Made by a program: the position numbers and the translations under genes. A stretch of DNA of 41,009 bases from an uncultured Bacteroidota bacterium (lineage in GTDB: Bacteria > Bacteroidota > Bacteroidia > 2-12-FULL-35-15). The stretch is from contig CAIQBY010000403.1 in NCBI GenBank assembly GCA_903870175.1, positions 1 to 41,009 on the forward strand. The letters are read 5' to 3'. This document shows positions 1 to 10,012 of the stretch, in pieces (position 1 is the stretch's first letter; each line of letters begins with the position of its first letter). The notes below the pieces were generated by a model. The model did no database searches. It saw only the letters and a list, made by a program, of their open reading frames with translations, and was not told the DNA's origin.

Positions 1-1
1 T

Positions 2-886
2 ATTTCGAACCTGATAGCAAGTGTGGTAACATTATTATTGCTTTCGCCGGAAATATTCAGAGTGCGTTATGTGTTCGATTCTCATCTCTGGAAACTGATG
101 ATGCGGTATTCAATGCCTCTGTTAATAGCAGGTCTGGCAGGCATGGTGAATGAAACATTGGATAGAATTTTACTGTCACATCTCCTGCCGGAAAAGGTAG
201 CAATGATTCAAACAGGCATATATGGCGCATGTTACAAGATATCCATCATAATGACAATTTTTGTACAAACCTTTCGATTCGCGGCAGAGCCGTTCTTTTT
301 CAATCATTCGAAAGAGAAAGATTCCAAGAAAACATACGCAGAAGTGATGAATTATTTTGTGATTATATGTTCATTGATATTTCTTGGAACAATGATGAAC
401 ATGGATTGGATACAATATTTTGTGGGGAAAGATTATCGCGAAGGATTGGCTGTAGTACCCATTTTATTGCTCGCAAATATGTTTCTAGGTATCTTTTTTA
501 ACCAGTCGATATGGTATAAACTCACCGGACAAACGCAATATGGTGCGCTGTTAACAATATTTGGCGCAGTGATAACCATAGTATTGAACATTTACTGGAT
601 TCCGCGGATAGGCTATATGGGCAGCGCCTGGGCGACTTTAATATGTTATGCAAGCATGATGATTGCTTCCTGGTTTTTGGGTAATAAACATTACCCTGTT
701 AATTATGATTTGAAACGAATTTTGGGATACCTCTCTTTATCTGTACTTTTGTATTTTATCAGTACATTTATTAATGGCAATTCGGTAACAATGAATTTAA
801 TAATAAATAATTTATTACTTATCGGTTTTGGGTTGGTAGTATGGAAACTGGAAGGGAAAAAATTAATGCCTGTTAAACAGAAATGA
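2..886 (+). CDS. Wzx/MATE-like polysaccharide flippase, 3' part
   Basis: This is the C-terminal part of a multi-spanning membrane protein, probably a lipid-linked oligosaccharide or polysaccharide exporter that flips envelope glycan precursors across the inner membrane. The reading frame is open to the first base of the window, so the GTG at 23 in the ORF track is an internal codon and the true start lies upstream. About 290 residues are visible. They contain several hydrophobic segments, and a typical family member has 450-500 residues. Features of the fold include a loop with [16 protein letters not shown] and an Asn/Trp-rich segment before the last helices. The stop overlaps the dut start (ATGA), which suggests translational coupling. 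The family assignment rests on hydropathy and overall resemblance, so the substrate cannot be named. Confidence 0.75.
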   Translation: MSNLIASVVTLLLLSPEIFRVRYVFDSHLWKLMMRYSMPLLIAGLAGMVNETLDRILLSHLLPEKVAMIQTGIYGACYKISIIMTIFVQTFRFAAEPFFFNHSKEKDSKKTYAEVMNYFVIICSLIFLGTMMNMDWIQYFVGKDYREGLAVVPILLLANMFLGIFFNQSIWYKLTGQTQYGALLTIFGAVITIVLNIYWIPRIGYMGSAWATLICYASMMIASWFLGNKHYPVNYDLKRILGYLSLSVLLYFISTFINGNSVTMNLIINNLLLIGFGLVVWKLEGKKLMPVKQK

Positions 887-1317
887 AAATAAAAATAATA
901 AATAAATCGAAACACGAACTGCCTTCGTATGCAACTCACGCCGCAGCAGGTATGGATTTGAGAGCCAATCTGGAAGAACCGATAACATTAAAATCATTGG
1001 AACGTACATTGGTTGCTACTGGTTTGTTCATCGAAATACCGGTAGGATATGAAGCACAGATTCGTCCCCGCAGCGGATTGGCATTTAAAAACGGATTGAC
1101 AGTACTTAACTCGCCGGGCACAATTGATGCGGATTACAGAGGAGAAATAAAAGTGATTTTGGTTAATCTTTCGAAAGAAGATTTTATAATAAATGACGGC
1201 GAACGTGTAGCGCAAATGGTTATAGCAAAACACGAACAAGCCGAATGGATAGAAGTGGAACAATTAATGGAAACAGCAAGAGGAGAAGGCGGTTTCGGAA
1301 GTACAGGCAAAAAATAA
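883..1317 (+). CDS. dut: dUTP diphosphatase (dUTPase)
   Basis: The enzyme hydrolyses dUTP to dUMP and pyrophosphate, which keeps uracil out of DNA and supplies dUMP for thymidylate synthesis. All five trimeric dUTPase motifs are visible in 144 residues: AAGMDLRA (motif 1), RPRSGLA (motif 2), [13 protein letters not shown] (motif 3, with the catalytic Asp region), ERVAQMV (motif 4) and the glycine-rich tail [10 protein letters not shown] (motif 5), which closes over the nucleotide. The length is normal for the family. The ATG overlaps the stop of the flippase gene by four bases. The next gene starts 9 bp downstream. The housekeeping gene therefore sits inside an envelope operon, an arrangement I recall from other Bacteroidota. 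Confidence 0.97.
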   Translation: MKIKIINKSKHELPSYATHAAAGMDLRANLEEPITLKSLERTLVATGLFIEIPVGYEAQIRPRSGLAFKNGLTVLNSPGTIDADYRGEIKVILVNLSKEDFIINDGERVAQMVIAKHEQAEWIEVEQLMETARGEGGFGSTGKK

Positions 1318-1326
1318 AACAAGTTT

Positions 1327-2325
1327 ATGAAGATTATTATCCCGATGGCAGGAATGGGCAAACGCATGCGCCCGCACACATTAACAACACCAAAACCATT
1401 GATACCTATTGCAGGAAAGCCAATGGTGCAGCGTATAGTAGAAGACATCATAAAAGTATGTGATGAGAAGGTAGATGAAATAGCCTTTGTAATTGGGCGT
1501 TTCGGAAAAGAAGCAGAAGATAATCTGGTAAAAGTTGCTGAAAGTCTTGGAGCTAAAGGCAGTATTTTTTATCAGGATGAGCCGCTGGGCACTGCACATG
1601 CGATAATGTGTGCAGAAGATGCGTTGACAGGAAAAGTGGTAGTGGCATTTGCCGATACGCTATTTAAAGCAGACTTCAAATTGGATTCTTCAAAGGAAGG
1701 AATAATCTGGGTACAGAAGGTGGATGACCCTAAACCTTTTGGTGTCGTAAAAATTGATGCTGATAATATCATTACTGACTTTGTAGAGAAGCCTCAAACA
1801 TTTGTTTCGGACCTTGCCATTATCGGTATTTATTATTTTAATGACGGGGAATATCTAAAGCGCGAATTAAAATATCTGCTTGATAATAACATCAAGGAAA
1901 AGGGCGAATATCAATTGACAAATGCTTTGGAAAATATGAAAGCGAAGGGAGTAAAATTTCATCCCGGGAAAGTTACCGAATGGCTTGATTGCGGTAATAA
2001 AGATGCAACAGTATATACAAATCAGCGGATATTGGAGTTCAATAAAGATACTGGACGAACAACAAAATTCATCAATGATAACTCAGTGATAATTGAACCT
2101 TGTTTTATAGGAGAAAATGTGCAGTTGATTAATGCGAAAGTAGGCCCGTATGTGTCAGTTGGAGCGGGAAGTATTATTGAAAACTCCGTTGTAAAAAACA
2201 GTATAATACAAAACAACAGCAAAGTAATAAACGCAGACCTTAGCAATTCGATGATTGGAAATAATGCTGAATACACAGGAAAATCGAGTGATTTAAGTTT
2301 GAGTGATTACAGTGTTATCCGATAA
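1327..2325 (+). CDS. Sugar-phosphate nucleotidyltransferase
   Basis: This 332-residue protein belongs to the NDP-sugar pyrophosphorylase family, which joins a sugar-1-phosphate to an NTP to make an activated sugar. The N-terminus carries the nucleotide-binding signature MAGMGKRMRPHTLTTPKPL, with the conserved Lys in TPKPL. A later segment, LGTAHAIMCAED, matches the family base-recognition region, and FADTLF is the metal-binding region. Roughly residues 240-330 show hexapeptide-like repeats (IIEPCFIGENVQL, VGAGSIIENSVV) typical of a left-handed beta-helix. It lies 9 bp after dut and 5 bp before the TPR gene. The sugar and base specificity (dTTP or UTP) cannot be decided from sequence. A role in cell-surface polysaccharide synthesis fits the flippase upstream. 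Confidence 0.85.
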   Translation: MKIIIPMAGMGKRMRPHTLTTPKPLIPIAGKPMVQRIVEDIIKVCDEKVDEIAFVIGRFGKEAEDNLVKVAESLGAKGSIFYQDEPLGTAHAIMCAEDALTGKVVVAFADTLFKADFKLDSSKEGIIWVQKVDDPKPFGVVKIDADNIITDFVEKPQTFVSDLAIIGIYYFNDGEYLKRELKYLLDNNIKEKGEYQLTNALENMKAKGVKFHPGKVTEWLDCGNKDATVYTNQRILEFNKDTGRTTKFINDNSVIIEPCFIGENVQLINAKVGPYVSVGAGSIIENSVVKNSIIQNNSKVINADLSNSMIGNNAEYTGKSSDLSLSDYSVIR

Positions 2326-2330
2326 TTTAA

Positions 2331-4112
2331 TTGTTAATAAAACATCTCTTTTTGAAAAATATTATTTCAAAGTATAAATATAAACAAGTTGCATTTTTAG
2401 TTGCCGCATTGTTATCACTTTCATTTTCTTCCTGCAAAACAACTCAAAAAGATACTTCATTGGCAGCAAGGAAAGGAGAATTGACAGGAAAGGAAAAACA
2501 GAATTTTGATTATCTGTTTTTCGAAGCGAACAAAGAAAAGATACTTGGTAATTATGAGTTGGCAGAAACTTATTTTATTCAGGCATTAAAAATGGACCAG
2601 AATAATGCAGCAGCATTATACGAAGTGGCATATATATATACATTGCAGAAAGAAAAGGTGAAGGCACTGGTATTTAGTAAAAAAGCAGCATCCATTGATC
2701 CTGATAATGTTTGGTATCAATTGTTATATGCCGATTGCCTCAAACAAAATAATCAGTCAGCGGAAAGGGTGGGTGTTTATGAAAGAATAGTTAAAAAAAA
2801 TCCTGAGAATATAGATTATTACTATGATCTTGCAAATGCATATCTGACTATCAACAAGCCAGGTGATGCATTAAAGTTATTTGATAAGATGGAAATTAAA
2901 TTCGGCGTAACCGAAGAAATATCATTGTCTAAACTTACCATTTATAAGAACACGAACAATTTTGATAAGGCACTTGAAGAAGTACAGAAGTTAATAAAAT
3001 TATATCCTAAAGAAGCTAAATATTACGGGATGCTTGGCGAATTATATCAGTCGAAAGGAATGAATGATAAGGCTCTTCAGGCATATACAGATTTGATAAA
3101 ACTTGATCCTTCCAATGCTTTTGTTCATTTATCATTAGCTGATTATTACAGAAGTCAAAAGCAAAATGATAAAGCATACTCTGAAATAAAATTTGCTTTT
3201 AAAAGCAAGGAATTGGATATAGATACAAAAATAAAAATCCTTTTGTCTTACTACGAAATAACAGATAAGTATCCCGAATTGAAACCTGAAGCCGATACAT
3301 TGTGTAAAATATTGGTGGATGTACATCCTGATGAAGCAAAGGCATTTGCAATGTATGGCGACTTTCTTATTCGTGATAAAAAATTGGAAGAAGCAAGAAT
3401 TCAATACAGAAAAGCAGTTGCTATTGATAAAGAAAAATATGCATTGTGGGAACAGTTGATGTATATTGATTCGGAATTGAATGATTTTACTTCTATAGAA
3501 AAAGAAAGTAAGGAAGCTATTGAATTATTTCCAAATCAGCCTGTGCCATATTTATATAATGGAGATGTAAATATCCGATTGAAAAAGAATCAGGAAGCAA
3601 TAGATGTACTTACTGAAGGGAAAGAATTTGTAATAAATAACAAAACTATTTTATCAAAGTTTTATTCTTTGATAGGAGATGCACAGAATAACTTGAACAA
3701 TCACGATGCTTCCGATTTAGCTTTTGACAAGGCTTTGGAGGCTGACCCGAATAATGTAAATGTATTAAATAATTATGCTTATTATTTATCCTTGCGAAAA
3801 GTAAATTTGGAAAAAGCAGAGAAAATGTCGAAGAAAAGTAATGAGTTGGAACCGAATAATAATTCGTATCAGGATACGTATGGATGGATATTATATCAAT
3901 CAAATAAATATGACGATGCGAAAGTATGGGTGGGCAAAGCAATTGATAATGGTGGAAAAGGAAACGGAACTTTACTTGAACATTATGGGGATATATTATA
4001 CAAAATGGGAGAGACGGAAGATGCGCTGAAATATTGGATGGATGCAAAGAAGGCTGGTGGCGCTTCAAACTTAATTGATAAAAAAATTGCAGACAAAAAA
4101 CTATATGAGTAA
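2331..4112 (+). CDS. TPR-repeat outer-membrane lipoprotein
   Basis: This 593-residue protein has a signal peptide ending in a lipobox (LSFSSC), so it is predicted to be a lipoprotein. The rest is a long array of tetratricopeptide repeats (for example YELAETYFIQALKMD, DKALQAYTDLIKLDP, EKAEKMSKKSNELEP), i.e. a helical protein-binding scaffold. No enzymatic domain is visible. The start is a TTG; no upstream ATG is available after the previous stop, and the hydrophobic signal follows naturally. The stop codon overlaps the ATG of the DUF4292 gene. The envelope context suggests an adaptor for cell-surface or peptidoglycan machinery, but the partner is unknown. Confidence 0.85.
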   Translation: MLIKHLFLKNIISKYKYKQVAFLVAALLSLSFSSCKTTQKDTSLAARKGELTGKEKQNFDYLFFEANKEKILGNYELAETYFIQALKMDQNNAAALYEVAYIYTLQKEKVKALVFSKKAASIDPDNVWYQLLYADCLKQNNQSAERVGVYERIVKKNPENIDYYYDLANAYLTINKPGDALKLFDKMEIKFGVTEEISLSKLTIYKNTNNFDKALEEVQKLIKLYPKEAKYYGMLGELYQSKGMNDKALQAYTDLIKLDPSNAFVHLSLADYYRSQKQNDKAYSEIKFAFKSKELDIDTKIKILLSYYEITDKYPELKPEADTLCKILVDVHPDEAKAFAMYGDFLIRDKKLEEARIQYRKAVAIDKEKYALWEQLMYIDSELNDFTSIEKESKEAIELFPNQPVPYLYNGDVNIRLKKNQEAIDVLTEGKEFVINNKTILSKFYSLIGDAQNNLNNHDASDLAFDKALEADPNNVNVLNNYAYYLSLRKVNLEKAEKMSKKSNELEPNNNSYQDTYGWILYQSNKYDDAKVWVGKAIDNGGKGNGTLLEHYGDILYKMGETEDALKYWMDAKKAGGASNLIDKKIADKKLYE

Positions 4113-4989
4113 CCATTTTTCAAGTACTCGTTTCTTTGTGTTCAGCAAGGAAATCTATTCTTTAGTTTTTATTCTTGCTGCTATTCTCACTTTTTCTTCC
4201 TGCAAAAATCAACAGAAACTATTAACTCTTAATAATGGCAAATGTCTATTGGATTATAAAAATGCAAAAACACTAACAGCTAAATTAAAAGCAAATGAAT
4301 TTCATTTTAATAAACTAAATGCAAAATTAAATATAGAATCAACTATTGACAGCACTTCCAATTCGTTCACTGTAAATTTACGGATGAAGAAAGATAGTGT
4401 AATCTGGATGTCGATTTCTAAATTTGGAATAGAAGGAGCAAGAGTAATGATAACACGCGACTCCGTGAAACTCACAATAAATTTCGGGGATAAAAAATAT
4501 TTTAAAGGAAACTTCTCATACATAAGTAAATTATTAAATACCGATTTGGATTTTGAAATTGTTCAGTCTCTGTTAATTGGAAACAGTGTTGAGTTTTATG
4601 ATGATGATGAAAAACTGAAACCCGGTTCCAGCAATTGTCAATACACCCTTGGAACTATCAGGAAACATAAATTAAAAAAAGTAATGGAGAAGGGAAAAGA
4701 GTTGAAAGAATCGGCACAAAGTATATATATGATTCCTGAAACATTCAAGATTTCCCGTATCCTTTTTTATGAGTTTAATCCGGATAGGAATCTGGATGTC
4801 AAATATAAAGAATACGCTAAAGTTGATTCAACTCAACTGTTACCACTTAAAATGAATTTGACTTTTAAAGGACAAAAAAATATTAATATTGATATAACAT
4901 ATACTAAAACTTCTTTAGATCAGGAACAAAGTTTCCCTTTTAAAATACCTGAAGATTATGAGCAAATTGTTTACAAGGAAAAAAAGTAG
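4105..4989 (+). CDS. DUF4292-type lipoprotein
   Basis: This 294-residue lipoprotein probably belongs to the DUF4292 family. I prefer the ATG at 4105 (overlapping the preceding stop as ATGAGTAA) to the TTG at 4075 in the ORF track, because it places a normal signal peptide before the lipobox LTFSSC. The mature part is rich in beta-strands (for example NLRMKKDSVIWMSISKFGIEGAR, shown here in part as DSVIWMSISKFG). From memory, the family has a fold related to LolA/LolB lipoprotein carriers. A role in lipoprotein or envelope trafficking is therefore possible but is inference. The gene overlaps the EnvC-like gene by 32 bp, and its position between a TPR lipoprotein and an EnvC-like protein is one I recall from many Bacteroidota. 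Confidence 0.75.
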   Translation: MSNHFSSTRFFVFSKEIYSLVFILAAILTFSSCKNQQKLLTLNNGKCLLDYKNAKTLTAKLKANEFHFNKLNAKLNIESTIDSTSNSFTVNLRMKKDSVIWMSISKFGIEGARVMITRDSVKLTINFGDKKYFKGNFSYISKLLNTDLDFEIVQSLLIGNSVEFYDDDEKLKPGSSNCQYTLGTIRKHKLKKVMEKGKELKESAQSIYMIPETFKISRILFYEFNPDRNLDVKYKEYAKVDSTQLLPLKMNLTFKGQKNINIDITYTKTSLDQEQSFPFKIPEDYEQIVYKEKK

Positions 4990-6214
4990 AAAGTTATTCT
5001 ATCTACTGCTTTTGTGTTTGGCAATGCTGAACACAGGAGTACTATTGGCTCAGAAACAAACAAAAAAGGAGCTGGAGAATAAAAAGAAACAACTTCAACA
5101 GGAAATTGATAACACTAATCAACTTCTTCTGGAAACGAAGAAAAATAAAAAACTTTCTTTGAATCAATTAGTAATGCTCAATAAGAAAATAGGTGCACGC
5201 GAAGAATTGATTGCAACTATAAATGGAGAAATTGGAGATTTGGAAAATCAGATTAATGAAAATAATGAATCTATAAAGGGGTTGCAAAATGATCTGACAA
5301 AGTTAAAAGCGGAGTATGCCAAGATGATATTTTATGCATATAAAAATCAGGATGCATATAGCAGATTGATGTTCATTTTTGCTTCTAAAGATTTTGAACA
5401 GGCATTTTTAAGACTAAAATATTTTCAGCAATACAGCGAATATCGGCATAAACAAGCAGAAAGGATTACTAATACAAAAAGGAATTTGAATGAGAAGGTT
5501 CAGGATTTAGAAAATAAAAAGACTGATAAGGGTGTATTATTAGGTACTCAGGAACATGAAAAGAAAAACCTGACTTCGGAAAAAAGTGAGAAAGAACAAG
5601 TGTTTTCTCAACTTCAGGATCAGGAGAGCAAGTTGAAAAAGGATTTGGAAAAGAAGAAGAAAGCTGCTAAAGATTTGCAATTGGCAATTCAAAAAGTAAT
5701 AGAGAAGGAATTAGAGAAAGCGCAGAAGGATGCTGAAACATCAAATAAACCGAAACCGCTCAAACTGGTTTTGACCCCTGAGTCACAACTTTTATCTAAT
5801 TCGTTTGAAAGTAATAAAGGGAAACTGCCTTGGCCAGTGGCGAAAGGAGTAATAAGCGAGCGGTTTGGAATTCATCCTCATCCATTGATGCACAACATTG
5901 ATATTAATAATGATGGGGTAGATATTTCTACAAGTGCAGGGACACTAGTTCGTGCAATTTTTGATGGCGAAGTAAGAGCTATCGGAAATATTCCGGGTTC
6001 GGGACAATATATTTTGTTAAGACATGGAGAATTTTTGACGATTTATTCGAACTTGAAAGATGTATATATTAAAGTGGGTGACAAGGTGAAGACAAAACAA
6101 AATATGGCGTCGATAGTTTATGATGAAGAAGAATCAAAGACAGTTCTTCATATAGAAGTATGGAAGGGAAAAACCAGAATGGATCCTGAAGAATGGCTAT
6201 ATAAGAATAATTAA
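4958..6214 (+). CDS. EnvC-like murein hydrolase activator (degenerate M23/LytM)
   Basis: This 418-residue exported protein has a signal peptide (cleavage near VLLAQ), then a long charged coiled coil from about residue 35 to 265, then a LytM/M23 domain from about 290 to 418. The domain order matches EnvC, which activates N-acetylmuramyl amidases during cell separation. The zinc ligands of active M23 peptidases are not conserved. The HxGxD motif reads N318-D-G-V-D322, the middle YxH region reads YSNL, and the final HxH reads VLH. A regulatory rather than peptidase role is therefore likely. The start overlaps the DUF4292 gene by 32 bp. The partner amidase is not in the window. Confidence 0.88.
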   Translation: MSKLFTRKKSRKLFYLLLLCLAMLNTGVLLAQKQTKKELENKKKQLQQEIDNTNQLLLETKKNKKLSLNQLVMLNKKIGAREELIATINGEIGDLENQINENNESIKGLQNDLTKLKAEYAKMIFYAYKNQDAYSRLMFIFASKDFEQAFLRLKYFQQYSEYRHKQAERITNTKRNLNEKVQDLENKKTDKGVLLGTQEHEKKNLTSEKSEKEQVFSQLQDQESKLKKDLEKKKKAAKDLQLAIQKVIEKELEKAQKDAETSNKPKPLKLVLTPESQLLSNSFESNKGKLPWPVAKGVISERFGIHPHPLMHNIDINNDGVDISTSAGTLVRAIFDGEVRAIGNIPGSGQYILLRHGEFLTIYSNLKDVYIKVGDKVKTKQNMASIVYDEEESKTVLHIEVWKGKTRMDPEEWLYKNN

Positions 6215-6301
6215 GAATACTTCTTTTAAAGAGAAAGCCCGCCAACCGGCTAAATAGCTATTATAAATAAACTGAAGGGATTAAAGTTTAATAATCAAAA
6301 C

Positions 6302-6748
6302 TTACTTCTGCGTCTTTATTTTTGTTCCTTCTCCAATTTCTTTATCCAGATTTTCGTTGAACGAAAAGTTTTCTACCATCCATTTATCTTTCGGTTTGTA
6401 AAGTAAAAAAGTAAACTGAAGCGGCTCTCTTTCATAGCGTACCAAAAATTTTACTTCTTTCAAACTTGACGAAATAACATTTTCTTCTATCGGTTCGAAG
6501 CCATAATACTCGCCAATTAAATCGGTTAGTGTTTTCAACTGTGTTTTTACGTTAGTTACAACTTCAGGCTTTTTTAGCATCCATTTATTTGTACCAAATG
6601 CGTAATCAACAGCCTTTGCAGGGTATTTTGCATAAACTGCAAAAAAAGCATCAGTGATTTCCTTGGAAGTTGATTGGGCAAGTAATTTCGATTCCATCGA
6701 AAGAAATAAGAAAGCTGTTGCGCATAAAATCGTAATTACTTTTTTCAT
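6302..6748 (-). CDS. Secreted protein of unknown function, 148 aa
   Basis: This small protein has a clear Sec signal peptide (a hydrophobic stretch after MKKV, with likely cleavage near KLLAQ). The mature part is about 120 residues, mixed helix and strand, with an aromatic C-terminal half (LQFTFLLYKPKDKWMV). The size and the lysine-tryptophan-valine pattern near the end recall small NTF2-like or DUF-type periplasmic domains, but I do not recognise a family. It is transcribed alone, divergent from polA, and a good -7 promoter element lies 30 bp upstream. Function unknown. Confidence 0.7.
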   Translation of the reverse strand: MKKVITILCATAFLFLSMESKLLAQSTSKEITDAFFAVYAKYPAKAVDYAFGTNKWMLKKPEVVTNVKTQLKTLTDLIGEYYGFEPIEENVISSSLKEVKFLVRYEREPLQFTFLLYKPKDKWMVENFSFNENLDKEIGEGTKIKTQK

Positions 6749-6777
6749 TTTAAATTGTTTTTATTTGTGAATAAAAA

Positions 6778-6785
6778 CAAATGTA
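6778..6785 (-). promoter_or_regulatory. Promoter -7 element for the 148-aa gene
   Basis: On the minus strand the sequence reads TACATTTG, an exact match to the Bacteroidota -7 consensus TAnnTTTG, 30 bp upstream of the start codon. The -33 element is not convincing. Confidence 0.4.
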
Positions 6786-6896
6786 GATAAAACAATTTGA
6801 TAATTGTATTTTTATTTATGTGAGTCCTATGAAAATGATTCGCATTTCATACCAAATTCTTGTTACTTTTATCCTCCTTTAAAAATAAATAATCCA

Positions 6897-9800
6897 ATGG
6901 AAGAAAACAATAAGAAACTATTTTTGCTTGATGCATTTGCATTGATTTACAGAGCTTATTTTGCATTCAGTAATAATCATCGTATTAATTCGAAAGGCTT
7001 GAATACATCGGCTGTGTTTGGTTTCACCAATACGCTGCTTGATGTTTTGAAGAAAGAAAAGCCGACACATATAGCTGTTGTATTTGATACACCAGAGCAA
7101 ACTGCACGTCATATTGAGTTTGCAGATTACAAAGCACATCGTGAAGAAATGCCGGAAGACCTGCGCACAGCCATTCCTTACATCATTAAAATAATAGAAG
7201 CATTTAATATTCCTGTGATTAAAAAACCGGGCTTTGAAGCAGATGATGTAATAGGAACACTGGCAAAGATGGCAGAGAAGAAAGGGTTCACGACTTATAT
7301 GATGACGCCGGATAAAGATTATGGTCAATTGGTATCCGATAAAATATTTATGTATAAACCTGCCCGACTTGGTAATGGCGCAGAAATAATGGGTGTTCCG
7401 GAGATATGTAAAAAGTGGGATATACAAAATGTAGATCAGGTAATTGATATTTTAGGTTTAATGGGTGACAGTGCCGATAACATTCCCGGCATCCCAGGAG
7501 TAGGCGAAAAGACAGCCATTCAGCTCATAAAAGATTTTGGAAGCATTGATAATTTATTGAAGAATACAGATAAATTAAAGGGGAAATTAAAAGAAAAAGT
7601 TGAACAGAATACTGAAAAAGCAATTCAATCGAAATGGCTGGCAACCATAATTTGTGATGTGCCTGTAGAGCTTGATGAAAAAGCATTAGAGCTCGAGGAA
7701 CCTAACAAAGAAGCATTGAGAGAATTATTTGTTGAACTTGAATTCAGAAATCTCGCTGATAAATTATTCAATGGCTCTGCAACACCTGCTTCAACAGGAG
7801 AAACGGCAGCTGCTCCAGTTAAAGTAAAAGCTAAATCATCTCCTAAAATAAATCCTGACCAAGTAGATATGTTTGGACAGGCAGAAGAAATGTCGACGGA
7901 GAAGATAGAAGGTGAATTAAGCGGAGAGTTAGAAGGTGATGAAGTTTTAGCAGAGGAAGAAGAAGTGATAGAAGCTGCTTCATTCAAAACAATAAAGGAA
8001 ATTGCGCATACTTATCATCTTGTTGATACAAAAGAAAAAAGAGAAGAACTGATAAAAGATTTATTAAATCAATCGGCAATTTGCTTTGATACGGAAACTA
8101 CAGGGCTGGATGCACATAATTCGGAATTGGTGGGAATGTCGTTTGCTTACAAGGTTTCGGAGGCGTATTATATTCCGGTGCCGGCTAATCTTAATGAGGC
8201 ACAGGAAATTGTGAATGAGTTTAAACCTCTTTTCTCTAATGAAAACATAGGTAAGATAGGACAAAATATTAAGTATGATTTATCTATTTTGAAATGGTAT
8301 GGAGTAGAAATAAAAGGGAAATTGTTTGATACAATGGTGGCGCATTTCCTTATTCAGCCTGAGATGCGACATAATATGAATGTGCTTGCGGAAACATATT
8401 TGAACTATTCGCCGGTGTCGATTGAGACATTAATTGGCAAGAAAGGGAAAGGGCAAACATCGATGAGAGATGCGGCAATAGAGGAAATAAAAGAATATGC
8501 GGCAGAGGATGCAGACATTACTCTTCAACTTAAAAACAAGTTTGAGCCGATGCTGAAGGAAAGTCATACCACAAAATTATTTGAAGAAATAGAGATTCCT
8601 CTTATTCCTGTGTTGGCTGATATGGAAGCCGAAGGGATTACTCTGGATAAAAATGCGTTGAAGGAAATATCTGTTGAACTGGCAAAGGATATATTTACTG
8701 CAGATGAAGAAATTCAGAAATTGGCGGGAACTCCTTTTAATATTTCTTCGCCAAAACAAGTGGGTGATATTCTTTTTGAGATATTAAAAATAGTTGAGAA
8801 GCCTAAGAAAACAAAGACCGGGCAATATGCTACAGGGGAAGATATTTTATCGAAACTGGTAGGGAAACATGAAATAGTCGGGAAGATATTGGATTATCGT
8901 GAGTTGGTTAAATTAAAAAACACGTATGTGGATAGCTTGCCGTTGCTGGTGAATCCGAGGACTGGAAGAATTCATACTTCGTATAATCAAGTGGTAGCGG
9001 TGACGGGACGGTTGAGTTCGGATAATCCTAATCTTCAAAATATACCTATACGGACTGAAAGAGGAAGAGAAATACGGAAGGCTTTTGTAGCAAGAGATGA
9101 ACATCATGTGCTGCTTTCGGCAGATTATTCGCAGATAGAATTGAGGATAATTGCAGAGTTGAGCAAGGATGCGGGAATGATAGAAGCATTTTTATCGGGG
9201 CAGGATATTCATAAGTCGACTGCTGCCAAGGTTTATAATATTTCGCTTGAAGAAGTAACATCTGAAATGAGAAGCAGGGCAAAGATGGTGAACTTCGGAA
9301 TAATATATGGAATATCGGCTTTTGGGCTTTCGGAACGATTGAATATTCCTAGAAAAGAAGCGGCTGAGATTATTGAAAACTACTTTATAAAGTATCCTCG
9401 TATTAAAGCTTATATGGATGAAAGTATTAATCTGGCAAGAGAAAGAGGATATGTGGAAACGATTATGGGACGCAGGAGATATTTGCGGGACATCAATTCG
9501 AATAATCATACTGTGAGAGGTTTTGCGGAGCGAAATGCCATAAATGCGCCTATACAAGGAAGTGCAGCCGATATGATAAAGATTGCGATGATTAATATTC
9601 ACGATGATTTTAAGACCATGAATATTAAATCGAAAATGCTGCTGCAGGTACATGATGAGTTGGTATTTGATGTGTTGAAAGAGGAGCTTGAAGATGTGAA
9701 ACCGATTATAAAAGCAAGGATGATGAACGCTATTCCGGGATTGACTATTCCGATGGAAGTGGGAATGGGAACTGGAAGAAACTGGTTGGAGGCGCATTAG
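6897..9800 (+). CDS. polA: DNA polymerase I
   Basis: DNA polymerase I fills gaps and removes RNA primers in replication and repair. I choose the ATG at 6897 (967 residues); the longer ORF start at 6804 adds 31 residues with no family resemblance. The N-terminal 5' nuclease domain (about 1-290) shows LLDAFALIYRAYFAF, FEADDVIGTLA and PGIPGVGEKTA. After an acidic linker, the 3'-5' exonuclease domain retains its catalytic residues (FDTETTGLDA, QNIKYDLSIL, YAAEDADITLQ), so proofreading should be active. The polymerase domain has motif A (SADYSQIELRI), motif B (RSRAKMVNFGIIYG) and motif C (LQVHDELVFDV). It stands alone, divergent from the small secreted protein gene and followed by a 625-bp gene-free region. 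Confidence 0.97.
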   Translation: MEENNKKLFLLDAFALIYRAYFAFSNNHRINSKGLNTSAVFGFTNTLLDVLKKEKPTHIAVVFDTPEQTARHIEFADYKAHREEMPEDLRTAIPYIIKIIEAFNIPVIKKPGFEADDVIGTLAKMAEKKGFTTYMMTPDKDYGQLVSDKIFMYKPARLGNGAEIMGVPEICKKWDIQNVDQVIDILGLMGDSADNIPGIPGVGEKTAIQLIKDFGSIDNLLKNTDKLKGKLKEKVEQNTEKAIQSKWLATIICDVPVELDEKALELEEPNKEALRELFVELEFRNLADKLFNGSATPASTGETAAAPVKVKAKSSPKINPDQVDMFGQAEEMSTEKIEGELSGELEGDEVLAEEEEVIEAASFKTIKEIAHTYHLVDTKEKREELIKDLLNQSAICFDTETTGLDAHNSELVGMSFAYKVSEAYYIPVPANLNEAQEIVNEFKPLFSNENIGKIGQNIKYDLSILKWYGVEIKGKLFDTMVAHFLIQPEMRHNMNVLAETYLNYSPVSIETLIGKKGKGQTSMRDAAIEEIKEYAAEDADITLQLKNKFEPMLKESHTTKLFEEIEIPLIPVLADMEAEGITLDKNALKEISVELAKDIFTADEEIQKLAGTPFNISSPKQVGDILFEILKIVEKPKKTKTGQYATGEDILSKLVGKHEIVGKILDYRELVKLKNTYVDSLPLLVNPRTGRIHTSYNQVVAVTGRLSSDNPNLQNIPIRTERGREIRKAFVARDEHHVLLSADYSQIELRIIAELSKDAGMIEAFLSGQDIHKSTAAKVYNISLEEVTSEMRSRAKMVNFGIIYGISAFGLSERLNIPRKEAAEIIENYFIKYPRIKAYMDESINLARERGYVETIMGRRRYLRDINSNNHTVRGFAERNAINAPIQGSAADMIKIAMINIHDDFKTMNIKSKMLLQVHDELVFDVLKEELEDVKPIIKARMMNAIPGLTIPMEVGMGTGRNWLEAH

Positions 9801-10012
9801 GATGATTTCAAAATGATGTGTTTTTTTTAAAACTGAGGCCACTGAGAAGACATATAGTTTCACAGAGGGATATTTACCAAAAATTTTATTGATTTTAAGA
9901 AAACGCACAAGGCTGTGATTTGGGTTTTAAATCTAGAAAAGAGGTTTGAGGGAGAGATAATGCATTGGCGTGCGTAAAAAGGGTGTGTTTTATTTTAGGA
10001 GGTGTTTTTCTC

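Noticed and set aside
6215-6301. Terminator after the EnvC-like gene
   Set aside because: GC-rich words (GCCCGCC, CCGGC) are present, but they do not form a clean stem followed by T.
9192-9908. 238-aa minus-strand ORF
   Set aside because: It lies antisense to the well-conserved polymerase domain of polA and is a shadow frame.
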